Assembly (NCBI GenBank): GCA_018968805.1
Contig: JAGWZX010000003.1
Coordinates: 1 to 15,560, forward strand
Direction: 5' to 3'
Length of the DNA stretch: 15,560 nucleotides
Source of the DNA: Patescibacteria group bacterium
Lineage (GTDB): Bacteria > Patescibacteriota > Minisyncoccia > Phycocordibacterales > SIBU01
The notes under the pieces were generated by a model, which was not told the origin of the DNA, did no database searches, and saw only the letters and a list, made by a program, of their open reading frames with translations. The translations under genes were made by a program, and so were the position numbers. Below are positions 1 through 6,952 of this stretch, piece by piece. Position 1 is the first letter of the stretch. Each line of letters opens with the position of its first letter.

Positions 1-39
1 CAGAATAATTATAAAAATAATAATGTTAACGCCGATCAT
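1..39 (-). CDS. 5' end of a membrane protein gene, possibly site-2 protease RseP (partial)
   Basis: Seen: an ATG on the minus strand at 39-37 opens a frame of 13 codons (MIGVNIIIFIIIL) that runs off the window. The peptide is strongly hydrophobic, like a first membrane segment. A perfect TATAAT lies at 46-51, six bases before the ATG, the same promoter-start arrangement as several other genes here. Known: many bacteria carry the intramembrane metalloprotease RseP near frr, and RseP often starts with a short run of Ile, Leu and Phe before its HExxH motif. Inference: this is the start of a membrane protein directly downstream of frr, with RseP the best guess. The zinc motif would lie outside the window, so the name is not established; the start itself is better supported than the name. 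Confidence 0.4.
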   Translation of the reverse strand, partial: MIGVNIIIFIIIL

Positions 40-51
40 GCTTATATTATA
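40..51 (-). promoter_or_regulatory. -10 box for the partial gene at 1-39, leaderless spacing
   Basis: TATAAT (46-51, minus strand) is followed by six bases and then ATG. No Shine-Dalgarno sequence fits in this gap, so transcription would begin at or next to the start codon. I see no convincing -35 box. Confidence 0.5.
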
Positions 52-120
52 TTGAAATTATCGGAAAAGGCTCGACCTTGACGCCCGCAATCAGGGTCAG
101 ACCTCGATCTTTATATTGGA

Positions 121-669
121 TCAACCCTGAATTTCCTTTTCCTTGCGTTCAAGGGCTTCAGAAAGTTTTTTGTTAAGCGCGTCCACCAATTTTTGCAACT
201 CCGCTTTTAAGCGGAACTTTTCATCCTCACCCATGCCGCCGGCTTTTTCCGCCGCTTCAATCTCCCCTTGGACGTCATCGCGCAATTTACGCACAGCTAC
301 TCGAGCTTGCTCCAATTTTTCCTTGGCAGATTTCAAAAGTGCCGCGCGCCGTTCGGCCGTCAATTCTGGAAAACTCACGCGCACACCGGCGCCCTCCGCC
401 GAAACGGAAAGACCCAGATTTCCGGCCGCAACAGCTTTTTCAATCGCTCTGACATTGGCACTATCCCATGGCGTGATGAAAATAGTGCGCGCATCCTGGC
501 TGGCGATCGAAGCCACTTGATTGATCGGCATTCTGGATCCGTAAGATTCGACCAAAATACCGTCCAGTATCGCCGCCGAAGCGCGCGAAGTTCGGACACC
601 GGCAAATTCCTTGGCTAGCCTATCTTCAATCTCCTTTCCTTTTTGGTTGAATTTGGAAAAATTATACAT
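121..669 (-). CDS. frr: ribosome recycling factor
   Basis: This protein, with EF-G, splits post-termination ribosomes so the subunits can be reused. Its 182 residues match the usual length of about 185. The N-terminal helix carries the family pattern RTSRASAAILDGILVESYG, followed by the domain II beta region. The C-terminal helices hold the signature EQARVAVRKLRDD, which includes the arginine region needed to contact 23S rRNA, and a charged ending typical of RRF. The gene follows the delta'-like gene by 50 nt on the same strand. The start at 669 is the only sensible Met. No clear leaderless -10 is seen: TAAGAT lies further upstream (around 700) and a weak GAG precedes the ATG, so this gene may have a short leader or be read through from upstream. 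Identity is secure. Confidence 0.97.
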   Translation of the reverse strand: MYNFSKFNQKGKEIEDRLAKEFAGVRTSRASAAILDGILVESYGSRMPINQVASIASQDARTIFITPWDSANVRAIEKAVAAGNLGLSVSAEGAGVRVSFPELTAERRAALLKSAKEKLEQARVAVRKLRDDVQGEIEAAEKAGGMGEDEKFRLKAELQKLVDALNKKLSEALERKEKEIQG

Positions 670-719
670 ATTTTTGTCTCGTATGATTCATTGATTCATT
701 AATCTTACCCGTCTTTTGA

Positions 720-1394
720 TTATCCCGCAATCAACGCCGCGTATTCCAAAAGCATTTTAACACTGGCCGATTGATCGCGGACGTAATCAAGGCACCTTTG
801 GATCCCCTCCAGACTTCCGCGCGCCGTTTCGGAGATTACGCCTTTTTGATACAGAAGAAATTCAACATCCTGCAGAAACTTGACGGCATCGGTTTTGGGC
901 CGCCTTTCGCTCTTTATGCCATCCGCGATATCCTTGGCAATCTTAAGCCGCCCCGCAAGAGAAGCGGAAATAAATTCACCGGCTTCCCTATCCAAATCAC
1001 GCTCTTCTGCCGATCGGATACGAAACAGACGCGAATCCAGCGTTGGTATAAAACTTTTAACGCACGGACCGATAATGAAAAAGCGGGTGTGTTCGACCGG
1101 CTCCTCAAACATTTTAAGCAAAGCGTGCTGAGCTTGGATCGTGATTGAATCAGCCTCTATCAGTATTGCCCTTGCCGCGCCAAAAGCTTTTTTTTCTTGA
1201 AATTCTTTAATCTGACGCGCCTCGGCAACCCCCATAACGGCGAAGGTCCTATCTAAAAAATCCGGATCGCCTTGCACGGCCATGAGCCATTTTTCTTTGA
1301 TAATCGGCACAAGTTCGGCCCGCGTCTTGTCGGCTCGGCCTTCTATGCAATAAGCGTGGTGGCGGCTATTTTTCAATACACCGGTTAAATCCAT
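720..1394 (-). CDS. holB: DNA polymerase III delta'-like clamp-loader subunit
   Basis: Clamp-loader subunits of the AAA+ family load the sliding clamp onto DNA during replication. The best evidence is the stretch around residues 86-110, with QAQHALLKMFEEP followed by TRFFIIG, matching the NALLKxLEEPP...FxL core of DnaX and HolB. The N-terminus (HAYCIEGRADKTRAEL, about residues 13-27) lines up with the P-loop strand, but the GxxGxGKT motif is gone. The SRC arginine-finger motif is also changed (SRLFRI, about 127-132). Loss of the P-loop is expected for delta', which does not hydrolyse ATP. At 224 residues it is shorter than the usual 300 or more, so most of the C-terminal collar domain is reduced. 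It could instead be annotated as a generic AAA+ or DnaX-like protein. It sits between mreB and frr. Confidence 0.75.
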   Translation of the reverse strand: MDLTGVLKNSRHHAYCIEGRADKTRAELVPIIKEKWLMAVQGDPDFLDRTFAVMGVAEARQIKEFQEKKAFGAARAILIEADSITIQAQHALLKMFEEPVEHTRFFIIGPCVKSFIPTLDSRLFRIRSAEERDLDREAGEFISASLAGRLKIAKDIADGIKSERRPKTDAVKFLQDVEFLLYQKGVISETARGSLEGIQRCLDYVRDQSASVKMLLEYAALIAG

Positions 1395-1416
1395 ACCGAA
1401 AGTCTAACAGTTTCGG
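1395..1416 (-). promoter_or_regulatory. extended -10 and inverted repeat at the delta' gene start
   Basis: On the minus strand TG-T-TAGACT (hexamer 1401-1406) is followed by six bases (TTCGGT) and the ATG at 1394. The hexamer lies inside an inverted repeat: CCGAAA on one side and TTTCGG on the other (1411-1416 and 1396-1401), separated by nine bases. The arrangement predicts a leaderless start, and the repeat could act as an operator or a hairpin. Confidence 0.45.
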
Positions 1417-1475
1417 ACAAAAAAAACAGAACCGCCTGAAAACATTCGAAAATTTACGCAAAGAAAAACCGCCTG

Positions 1476-2489
1476 TCACCGTTTGGCGATTATGGTTTTT
1501 TTGTACGTGTCCAGATGTTCCAATGCGATGCCTGTGCCGAGCGCCACGCAATACAACGCGTCCTTGGCTAGACTGGCTTTAACGCCGGTGCGGCGGAATA
1601 CCAGCTCCGGCATATTGCGCAACTGCGACGAACCGCCGGTCATAATGATGCCCTGGTCAATGATGTCGGCGGCGAGTTCAGGCGGCGTTTCCTGCAAAAC
1701 ATCTTTGATCGCCTTAATCATCTCGCGCAACTCCCTGGAAACAGCCTTGACCACTTCGTTGGTCTTCACTTCGGCCGTACGCGGCAACCCCGTGATGAAA
1801 TCTCGGCCCTTAACAGTCATAATGAGTTCCTCCTCCAACGGGACCGCCGAGCCGATTTGAATTTTTATGTCTTCGGCCATCTTGTCGCCGATAGCGAGAT
1901 TGAACGTCTTCCTGATGTGATCGGCAATGGCGGTGTCGATTTTATTGCCCGCCACTTTGACGGAAGTCGAGGAAACAATGCCGCCAAGCGAAATCACCGC
2001 AACATCCGTCGTGCCTCCGCCAATATCCACTATCATATGACCGACCGCCTCGTGAATAGGAATACCGGCGCCGATGGCGGCGAGAATCGGCTCTTTCACA
2101 ATGTAAGCATTCTTGGCGCCGGCGCGAATCGCCGCCTCAATGACCGCGCGCCGTTCGGTGGAAGTCACGCCGGCCGGCACACTGATCATTACTTCCGGTT
2201 TCCAAATGTTCCACCTGCCGAGCGCCTTATCAATGAAATAACGCAACATTGCTTCGGTCACGCGATAGTCGGCGATAACGCCGTCCTTCATCGGCCGGTA
2301 AGCCACGATGGAATCGGGGGTTTTGCCGATCATGGCTTTGGCTTCAAGACCCACCGCGAGAATTTTATTGTCCTGCTCAGCCACAGCCACAACCGAAGGT
2401 TCATTTAAAATAACACCCTTGCCCGGCACAAAAACAAGCGTATTCGCCGTGCCCAAGTCAATGCCAAGTTTTTTTCCTAATAAAGCCAT
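1476..2489 (-). CDS. mreB: rod-shape determining protein MreB
   Basis: MreB is the bacterial actin homologue that forms membrane-bound filaments and guides lateral cell-wall synthesis. All nucleotide-binding motifs are present: phosphate-1 loop GIDLGTANT (residues 9-17), phosphate-2 loop VDIGGGTTDVAVIS (154-167), and adenosine motif TGGSSQLRNMPE (284-295). The length of 337 matches the family (335-350). The N-terminal MALLGKKLGID resembles other MreBs and fits the chosen start. It lies 96 nt downstream of murA on the same strand, with a strong hairpin in the gap; murA and mreB both serve wall growth. No MreC or MreD follows, so the usual mreBCD operon is broken here. I see no -10 box close to the start, so it may be co-transcribed with murA. 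Confidence 0.97.
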   Translation of the reverse strand: MALLGKKLGIDLGTANTLVFVPGKGVILNEPSVVAVAEQDNKILAVGLEAKAMIGKTPDSIVAYRPMKDGVIADYRVTEAMLRYFIDKALGRWNIWKPEVMISVPAGVTSTERRAVIEAAIRAGAKNAYIVKEPILAAIGAGIPIHEAVGHMIVDIGGGTTDVAVISLGGIVSSTSVKVAGNKIDTAIADHIRKTFNLAIGDKMAEDIKIQIGSAVPLEEELIMTVKGRDFITGLPRTAEVKTNEVVKAVSRELREMIKAIKDVLQETPPELAADIIDQGIIMTGGSSQLRNMPELVFRRTGVKASLAKDALYCVALGTGIALEHLDTYKKTIIAKR

Positions 2490-2511
2490 GTAACGAAAGA
2501 AAATTTCTGCG

Positions 2512-2550
2512 CCCCGCGCTTGCCCGAAACTTCTTCGGGCAAGCGCGGGG
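2512..2550. repeat. 17-bp perfect hairpin between murA and mreB
   Basis: Arms at 2512-2528 and 2534-2550 are exact reverse complements (CCCCGCGCTTGCCCGAA on the plus strand) around a 5-nt loop. There is no T-run directly after either arm, so it is not a textbook terminator. It lies downstream of the murA stop and ends 22 nt before the mreB start. It could shield mRNA ends, attenuate transcription, or belong to the palindrome family seen elsewhere in the window. Confidence 0.85.
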
Positions 2551-2585
2551 TCTTCTAAATTAATTTTTAATCTTTCCGTTTTTCA

Positions 2586-3890
2586 TCAGTTTGACACTCT
2601 CTCAATGTCCACCCCGACCGCTTTCAGCCGCTCCTCAATGCGCTGATAGCCTCGGTCGATAAGGTGGATGTTATTGATGACCGAACGACCGCGGGCCGTG
2701 ATTGCCGCCAATACATACGCCAGGCCAGCGCGAATATCAGGACCCTCTAGCTCCCTGCCTTTTAAAAGTTTCGGTCCCTTAATGGTCATCTCATGGGGAT
2801 TCCAAACATGAATGTCGGCACTCATTTTAACAAGATCGGAAGCGTAGTTAAGACGGCCTTCAAAAATAGTTTCAAAAACCCGGCTTTCACCCGTAACTTG
2901 CGTCAAGAAAACCGCGAACGGCGCCTGTAAATCCGTGGGGAAACCCGGATACTCGTGCGTTTTGATATTGACGGCATGAAAGCCGGCGTTGCCGGCTTTC
3001 ATGCTTTTCGCCGCGCGTACCGCTATTGAATGCGAGTTCACCTTTAAAGGCACGCCGGCCATTTTGAGACTGTTGGTTAAACTATCCAGGTGTTTTGGCT
3101 CACAGTCGGTAACCGCGATATTCTCTCCCGCGAGTGCCGCCAGAATCAAAAAACTGCCGGCTTCAATCCGGTCGGGCATGGTACGAAAGACTTTGCGGCG
3201 CGAAAACAACAGAGACCCTCCCTCGACAATGACAGTCGGCGTGCCCGCGCCGGAAATCTTGGCGCCGCAAGAATTAAGAAAATCGGCGACATTCGCCACT
3301 TCCGGCTCCATCGCCGCATTTCTGATGGTGGTTCTGCCATCCGCAAGTATCGCCGCCATCATAAGCGTTTCGGTGGCTGTATGACTTTGCACATGCAGAA
3401 AAATATCGGCGCCGCGCAATTTTTTGCCGTGAGTGGAGATATTGTAAATGCCATTCGCTACTTTCACATTAGCACCCATTTTTTCAAACGCCGCAAGAAA
3501 CATATCCACCGGACGCTCCCCCAAGACACAACCTCCCGGGTGAGGAAAACTGACCTGTCCGTAGCGCGCCAACACTGATCCGGTAAACACAATGGAGGCC
3601 CGCATGTTCTTGGACAATTCCCGGTTCAAGTCTGTCGTCTTGAGCGTAACCTTGCCGACCGTCCAAGAATCGGCGCTGTCGCGATAGACGGCCACGCCGA
3701 GATCTTCGAGCAATTCCACGCTGCGGCGGATATCTTCTATGTAAGGCACGTTGGTCAGCCTCATACCGTCCTTAAACAAGAGTGACGCGGCAAAAGCCGG
3801 CAGAGCGGCATTTTTGGCGCCCTGCACAGGCAACGTGCCCGAAAGTGTCTTTCGGCCGGAAAGTCCTTTGATCAAAAAAATATCTCTCAT
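2586..3890 (-). CDS. murA: UDP-N-acetylglucosamine 1-carboxyvinyltransferase
   Basis: MurA transfers enolpyruvate from PEP to UDP-GlcNAc, the first committed step of peptidoglycan synthesis. Seen: the active-site lysine-asparagine pair in GAKNAALP (K26, N27), the catalytic cysteine in HPGGCVLGERPVD (C121, the target of fosfomycin), PGFPTDLQA in the second half, and the closing HLIDRGYQRIEERL. The frame is open upstream, to an ATG at 3956, but I choose the ATG at 3890. That start gives the usual MurA N-terminus (MRDIFLIKGL) and 434 residues, and TAGAAT sits seven bases before it. One oddity is an extra run of about six residues (within SMKAGNAGFHA) before the AVNIKT motif, encoded by a perfect 14-bp palindrome. 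The enzyme should be active. Confidence 0.96.
   Translation of the reverse strand: MRDIFLIKGLSGRKTLSGTLPVQGAKNAALPAFAASLLFKDGMRLTNVPYIEDIRRSVELLEDLGVAVYRDSADSWTVGKVTLKTTDLNRELSKNMRASIVFTGSVLARYGQVSFPHPGGCVLGERPVDMFLAAFEKMGANVKVANGIYNISTHGKKLRGADIFLHVQSHTATETLMMAAILADGRTTIRNAAMEPEVANVADFLNSCGAKISGAGTPTVIVEGGSLLFSRRKVFRTMPDRIEAGSFLILAALAGENIAVTDCEPKHLDSLTNSLKMAGVPLKVNSHSIAVRAAKSMKAGNAGFHAVNIKTHEYPGFPTDLQAPFAVFLTQVTGESRVFETIFEGRLNYASDLVKMSADIHVWNPHEMTIKGPKLLKGRELEGPDIRAGLAYVLAAITARGRSVINNIHLIDRGYQRIEERLKAVGVDIERVSN
2974..3004. repeat. 14-bp perfect palindrome with 3-nt loop inside murA
   Basis: Arms at 2974-2987 (GCATGAAAGCCGGC) and 2991-3004 are exact reverse complements around GTT. The element is in frame with murA and encodes MKAGNAGFH, in a place where E. 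coli MurA has a loop about six residues shorter (E. coli length recalled from memory). Confidence 0.85.
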
Positions 3891-3926
3891 CCCGCCTATT
3901 CTAGTGCTTCCATTCGCGTAGCGCAA
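3891..3926 (-). promoter_or_regulatory. murA promoter, leaderless spacing
   Basis: On the minus strand a -35-like TTGCGC (3921-3926) is followed by 17 nt, then TAGAAT (3898-3903), then seven bases (AGGCGGG) and the murA ATG. The purine-rich spacer touches the ATG, too close to work as a Shine-Dalgarno sequence. The region 3891-4052 is divergent, with the PEGA gene promoter facing the other way. Confidence 0.55.
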
Positions 3927-4037
3927 CTGACAGCATATAAATTTGGCGAAGCTCAAACTTGAATTAAATCTGACTAAATATATCGCACTGGAATCCGCCC
4001 ATGAGTAAGCGGCATACCGATTTTCTAAAAACTATAC

Positions 4038-4052
4038 TATAATGCAAAACAA
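4038..4052 (+). promoter_or_regulatory. -10 box of the PEGA-domain gene
   Basis: TATAAT at 4038-4043, with an overlapping TATACT just upstream, lies nine bases before the ATG at 4053. The -35 region is not recognisable. A second ATG at 4042 is out of frame and overlaps the hexamer, so it would not be transcribed. Confidence 0.5.
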
Positions 4053-4934
4053 ATGGACGAAACTAGCTCAAACAAACCTACCGGAAATAACCGCTTTACT
4101 AAAATTTATCTAACCCTGTGGGGTGTTTGCCTTGTGGCCATTGTTCTTGCGCTGATTTTTTACAACACCGGCTTCCGTCTGACCAATCATCTCGTGCCGA
4201 CCAAAATCGGTTCTATTGAACTGTCGTCAAATGAAAGCGACATTCAAATTTTTCTGGACAATCGCCCGATACAAATTTCGGCAACGGATCACAGATACAC
4301 TATCGGCGACATTCCTCCGGGTTTACATTCCGTCATGGTATACAAAAACGGCTTTTGGCCGTGGATCAAAAGCGTTGGCATATCACCAAACACGGCCAGC
4401 CCCGTTTTCGCTTTTATTTTCCCCACCGAAGGCGTGGCGACCGCTACGCTCCAACCAGGCACGAACCAGTACAACGATGCCGCCAAAAAAATCGCCGCTA
4501 ACATTCTGCCCGTTGCCCCGGGCAACCCGCCGTCCGACCAGTCGTTTTCAAAGTGGCTTGCGCGCAATATCCCAAATTTAAAAATTTCCGCCGACAAAAA
4601 TACGGCACTCTTCACTGAAGACAACGTCATTGAAATCATGTGGATTTCCGACAACATGCCCCCGCCGCATTATCTCTGCGAAAAAAACCCATGCCTTTAT
4701 CAAATGCCGATTACAACGATCACTAAACCGATCAAAAACGTTGATTTCTACAAAGGCCGCGGCGACGTTGTGCTCTTTTCGTCGGGAACGGCAATTTACG
4801 CGATCGACGTCGATCGTTCCGGCACCCAAAATTTCCAACCGCTTTACCACGGCAAAGATCCGTATTTTTACGAGAACACGGACGGAACACTGTTCATAAA
4901 AGATGGCGCGGTAATCGCTCGGGCGAATCTATGA
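4053..4934 (+). CDS. membrane-anchored PEGA-domain protein
   Basis: Seen: a short hydrophilic N-terminus, one membrane segment at about residues 18-40 (YLTLWGVCLVAIVLALIFY), then an outside portion. Residues about 50-115 fit a PEGA domain: a beta-strand IGSIELSSN, a short strand with FLDNRPI, then IPPGLHSVMVYKNGFWPW, which follows the P-G-x-H-x-V-x-V-x-K-x-G-aromatic pattern. The rest (about 180-293) is rich in beta-strands with repeated short turns such as GDVVLFSSGTAIYAIDV and TDGTLFIKDG, which suggests a propeller-like fold. Known: PEGA domains are found in surface proteins and are thought to bind other proteins or the wall. The function is unknown. The gene lies 75 nt upstream of priA on the same strand, and such single-anchor PEGA proteins are common in CPR genomes. 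No enzyme motif is visible. Confidence 0.75.
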   Translation: MDETSSNKPTGNNRFTKIYLTLWGVCLVAIVLALIFYNTGFRLTNHLVPTKIGSIELSSNESDIQIFLDNRPIQISATDHRYTIGDIPPGLHSVMVYKNGFWPWIKSVGISPNTASPVFAFIFPTEGVATATLQPGTNQYNDAAKKIAANILPVAPGNPPSDQSFSKWLARNIPNLKISADKNTALFTEDNVIEIMWISDNMPPPHYLCEKNPCLYQMPITTITKPIKNVDFYKGRGDVVLFSSGTAIYAIDVDRSGTQNFQPLYHGKDPYFYENTDGTLFIKDGAVIARANL

Positions 4935-5009
4935 AACTGCGTCCGAGTGATCTTGGTTTTTAGATTTTAAATCCGCTCAAAACTTTTTTATCGACTATCG
5001 GTTATCGCA

Positions 5010-6905
5010 ATGTATTTAATTGAAGTTTTTCCAATAGTTCGCGGCATTGCCAAAGAAAAACTTTCTTATTTTTCGGCAAACGCAATTGCTCCTGGTTCGT
5101 TAGTGCGCGTGCCGCTCCGCAACAAGGCGGTAAGCGCGCTCGTGGTATCGTCGCGGAACGCAAAAGAACTGCGGTCGGAAATCCGCGGCGAAAAATACGC
5201 GCTGAAAAAAGTCGCCGCTTTCAAATCCGAACCGTTTTTGACGGAAGCTTTCATGAGAGCGGCATCCCGCGCGGCCGGGTATTACGCGGGATCAATTGGA
5301 AGCGTTTTGAACCTGATCATACCCAAATCAGCTTTGGAAGAAGGCGCGGCTGGCGGGCCGCGGCTGGCGGCCGCGGCCCCCGCGCAACCCACCAACACAT
5401 TCGAACGCCTCATTCTTCAAACCGATAGAAACGAGCGTTTAGACATTTATCGCGGCCTTATCAGGGAAGAATTCGCTCGCAACCGCTCCGTGTTCATATG
5501 TGTCCCCACCGCCCCCGACGCCGGACGGATCGGCAACCTTCTCTCCAAAGGCATCGAACATCACACATTCGTTTTCCATTCCCTGCTTCCCAAAAAGACA
5601 CTGAAGGAATCGCGCCTGACGGCGAGCCAGAAGGCTCATCCAATTCTGCTTGTGGCGACAGGACATTATTTTCCGCTAGCTCCCGGAAACACGAGCGTCA
5701 TCATTGTTGAGGAAGAAAGCAGCCGTTTTTATAAAATACCGTCTCGGCCCTTTCCCGATTTCCGCCTGTTCGCGGAATGGTTCGCCAAAGAACTCGGCGC
5801 GCGGGTAATTTTCGGCGATACATTGCTTCGTATCGAAACTCTGTTTGGTTTTGAACGACAAGAATCGGCGGAGCTTAACGCGCCGAAATTTCGCTCATTA
5901 TCTTCTGTTCACGCCGATATCGTTGATATGCGCGCGCTGCCTAAAACGCCGCGCCGCGCCATTGAAATCGTGAGTCCCGCGCTTGCCGATATGATCGCCG
6001 ACTCCGTGGCTAGAGGCCAGCACTGCTTGGTCTTAGCGGCGCGGCGCGGCCTATCCTCACAAACAATTTGCGCCGACTGCGGCGAAACGGTCACCTGCGG
6101 GCGCTGCCGCGCGCCGGTCACGCTGCATACCGGTAAAAATAAGACCGGCAACTTTTTTTTCTGTCATCATTGCGGCGAACGACGTAGCGCCGAGGAGCGT
6201 TGCAATCATTGCCACAGCTGGAAACTAACCCCTCTTGGAATCGGCATTGAGCTGGTTGAAAAAGAGCTTCGCCGCGCCTTCCCGGCACTTACGCTGTTCC
6301 GCGTTGATAAAGACAATGCGCCCACGCCGGCGAAAATCAGAAAAATAATCGAGCAATTCTACGCGGCGCCCGGGAGCGTCATCATCGGAACCGAAACAGT
6401 TCTTCCTTACCTCTCCCCCGTGGAAAACACCGCCGTCGCCTCGCTCGACGCGCTCTTCTCGTTGCCGGACTTTAGAATCCGAGAGCGGATTTTTCATTTG
6501 CTCGTCCGTCTTCGCGAACTCACTTCCTTCCGCCTTATCGCGCAAACTCGAATCAATGACAATTTGCTCGAACACGCCATAAAAGGCGATTTTATTAATT
6601 TTTACCGCGAGGAGCTTTCCCTTCGCGAACGTTTCAATTACCCTCCGTACGCCACCTTGATTAAGATATCGCTCGCCGGCACGCGAGCGGCGGTAGAACG
6701 CGAAATGAATAAAGTCAGAGACAACCTCAAACCGCTTGAACTGGAACTTTACCCGGCTTTCATTGAAGAGAAACGCGGCCTTTTCACCATGCACGGCCTT
6801 ATGCGCCTTTCCCGCGGGAGCTGGCCCGATTATCCGCTTGCCGAAAAACTGAACGCCCTGCCGCCGCAATTCCGCGTTGAAGTCGATCCTGAAAGTCTGC
6901 TTTGA
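5010..6905 (+). CDS. priA: PriA-like primosomal protein N' with degenerate helicase motifs
   Basis: PriA recognises stalled forks and reloads the replicative helicase. Seen: an N-terminal DNA-binding region with LVRVPLRNKAVSALVV (31-46), and an intact zinc domain with all four CxxC pairs (C354/C357, C363/C366, C385/C388, C398/C401). The C-terminal part carries ERFNYPPYATLIKISLAG (540-557), a PriA signature. The ATPase motifs are lost. Where PriA has GVTGSGKTEVY this protein has LQTDRNERLDIY (136-147); DEEH is EEES (234-237); and the motif VI region GRAGR is replaced by LVRLRELTS. It probably cannot hydrolyse ATP and may act as a loading scaffold. Length is 631 against about 730 in E. coli. 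A GC-rich repeat encodes the linker EGAAGGPRLAAAAPAQP (111-127). Identity is secure by fold signatures; helicase activity is doubtful. Confidence 0.92.
   Translation: MYLIEVFPIVRGIAKEKLSYFSANAIAPGSLVRVPLRNKAVSALVVSSRNAKELRSEIRGEKYALKKVAAFKSEPFLTEAFMRAASRAAGYYAGSIGSVLNLIIPKSALEEGAAGGPRLAAAAPAQPTNTFERLILQTDRNERLDIYRGLIREEFARNRSVFICVPTAPDAGRIGNLLSKGIEHHTFVFHSLLPKKTLKESRLTASQKAHPILLVATGHYFPLAPGNTSVIIVEEESSRFYKIPSRPFPDFRLFAEWFAKELGARVIFGDTLLRIETLFGFERQESAELNAPKFRSLSSVHADIVDMRALPKTPRRAIEIVSPALADMIADSVARGQHCLVLAARRGLSSQTICADCGETVTCGRCRAPVTLHTGKNKTGNFFFCHHCGERRSAEERCNHCHSWKLTPLGIGIELVEKELRRAFPALTLFRVDKDNAPTPAKIRKIIEQFYAAPGSVIIGTETVLPYLSPVENTAVASLDALFSLPDFRIRERIFHLLVRLRELTSFRLIAQTRINDNLLEHAIKGDFINFYREELSLRERFNYPPYATLIKISLAGTRAAVEREMNKVRDNLKPLELELYPAFIEEKRGLFTMHGLMRLSRGSWPDYPLAEKLNALPPQFRVEVDPESLL
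5346..5379. repeat. GC-rich direct and inverted repeat inside priA
   Basis: GCGGCTGGCGG occurs twice (5346-5356 and 5360-5370). GGGCCGCGG (5355-5363) and CCGCGGCCC (5371-5379) form a perfect 9-bp stem with a 7-nt loop. The segment encodes the Ala/Gly/Pro linker between the N-terminal DNA-binding region and the helicase-like core of PriA, a place that can tolerate insertions. Confidence 0.8.
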
Positions 6906-6917
6906 AATGGCGCGAGC

Positions 6918-6952
6918 TTGTCGTTTGAAAAAGGCGAGGTACAATTTACCGC
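6918..6952 (+). promoter_or_regulatory. def promoter, leaderless spacing
   Basis: TTGTCG (6918-6923), a 16-nt spacer, TACAAT (6940-6945), seven bases, then the def ATG. It lies in the 47-nt gap after priA. def and fmt may therefore be transcribed separately from priA. Confidence 0.55.

Noticed and set aside
720..1394. Loss of the P-loop in the delta' subunit as a novelty
   Set aside because: Delta' subunits commonly lack a working P-loop, so this is expected for the family.
3891..3956. Longer murA start at 3956 adding 22 residues
   Set aside because: The extra residues do not resemble MurA N-termini, and the murA -10 box would lie inside the coding region; the ATG at 3890 fits both family and promoter.
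4512..4528. GTTGCC/GGCAAC hairpin with 3-nt loop in the PEGA gene
   Set aside because: Only 6 bp long and in a Pro/Gly-rich coding stretch; it can easily arise by chance.
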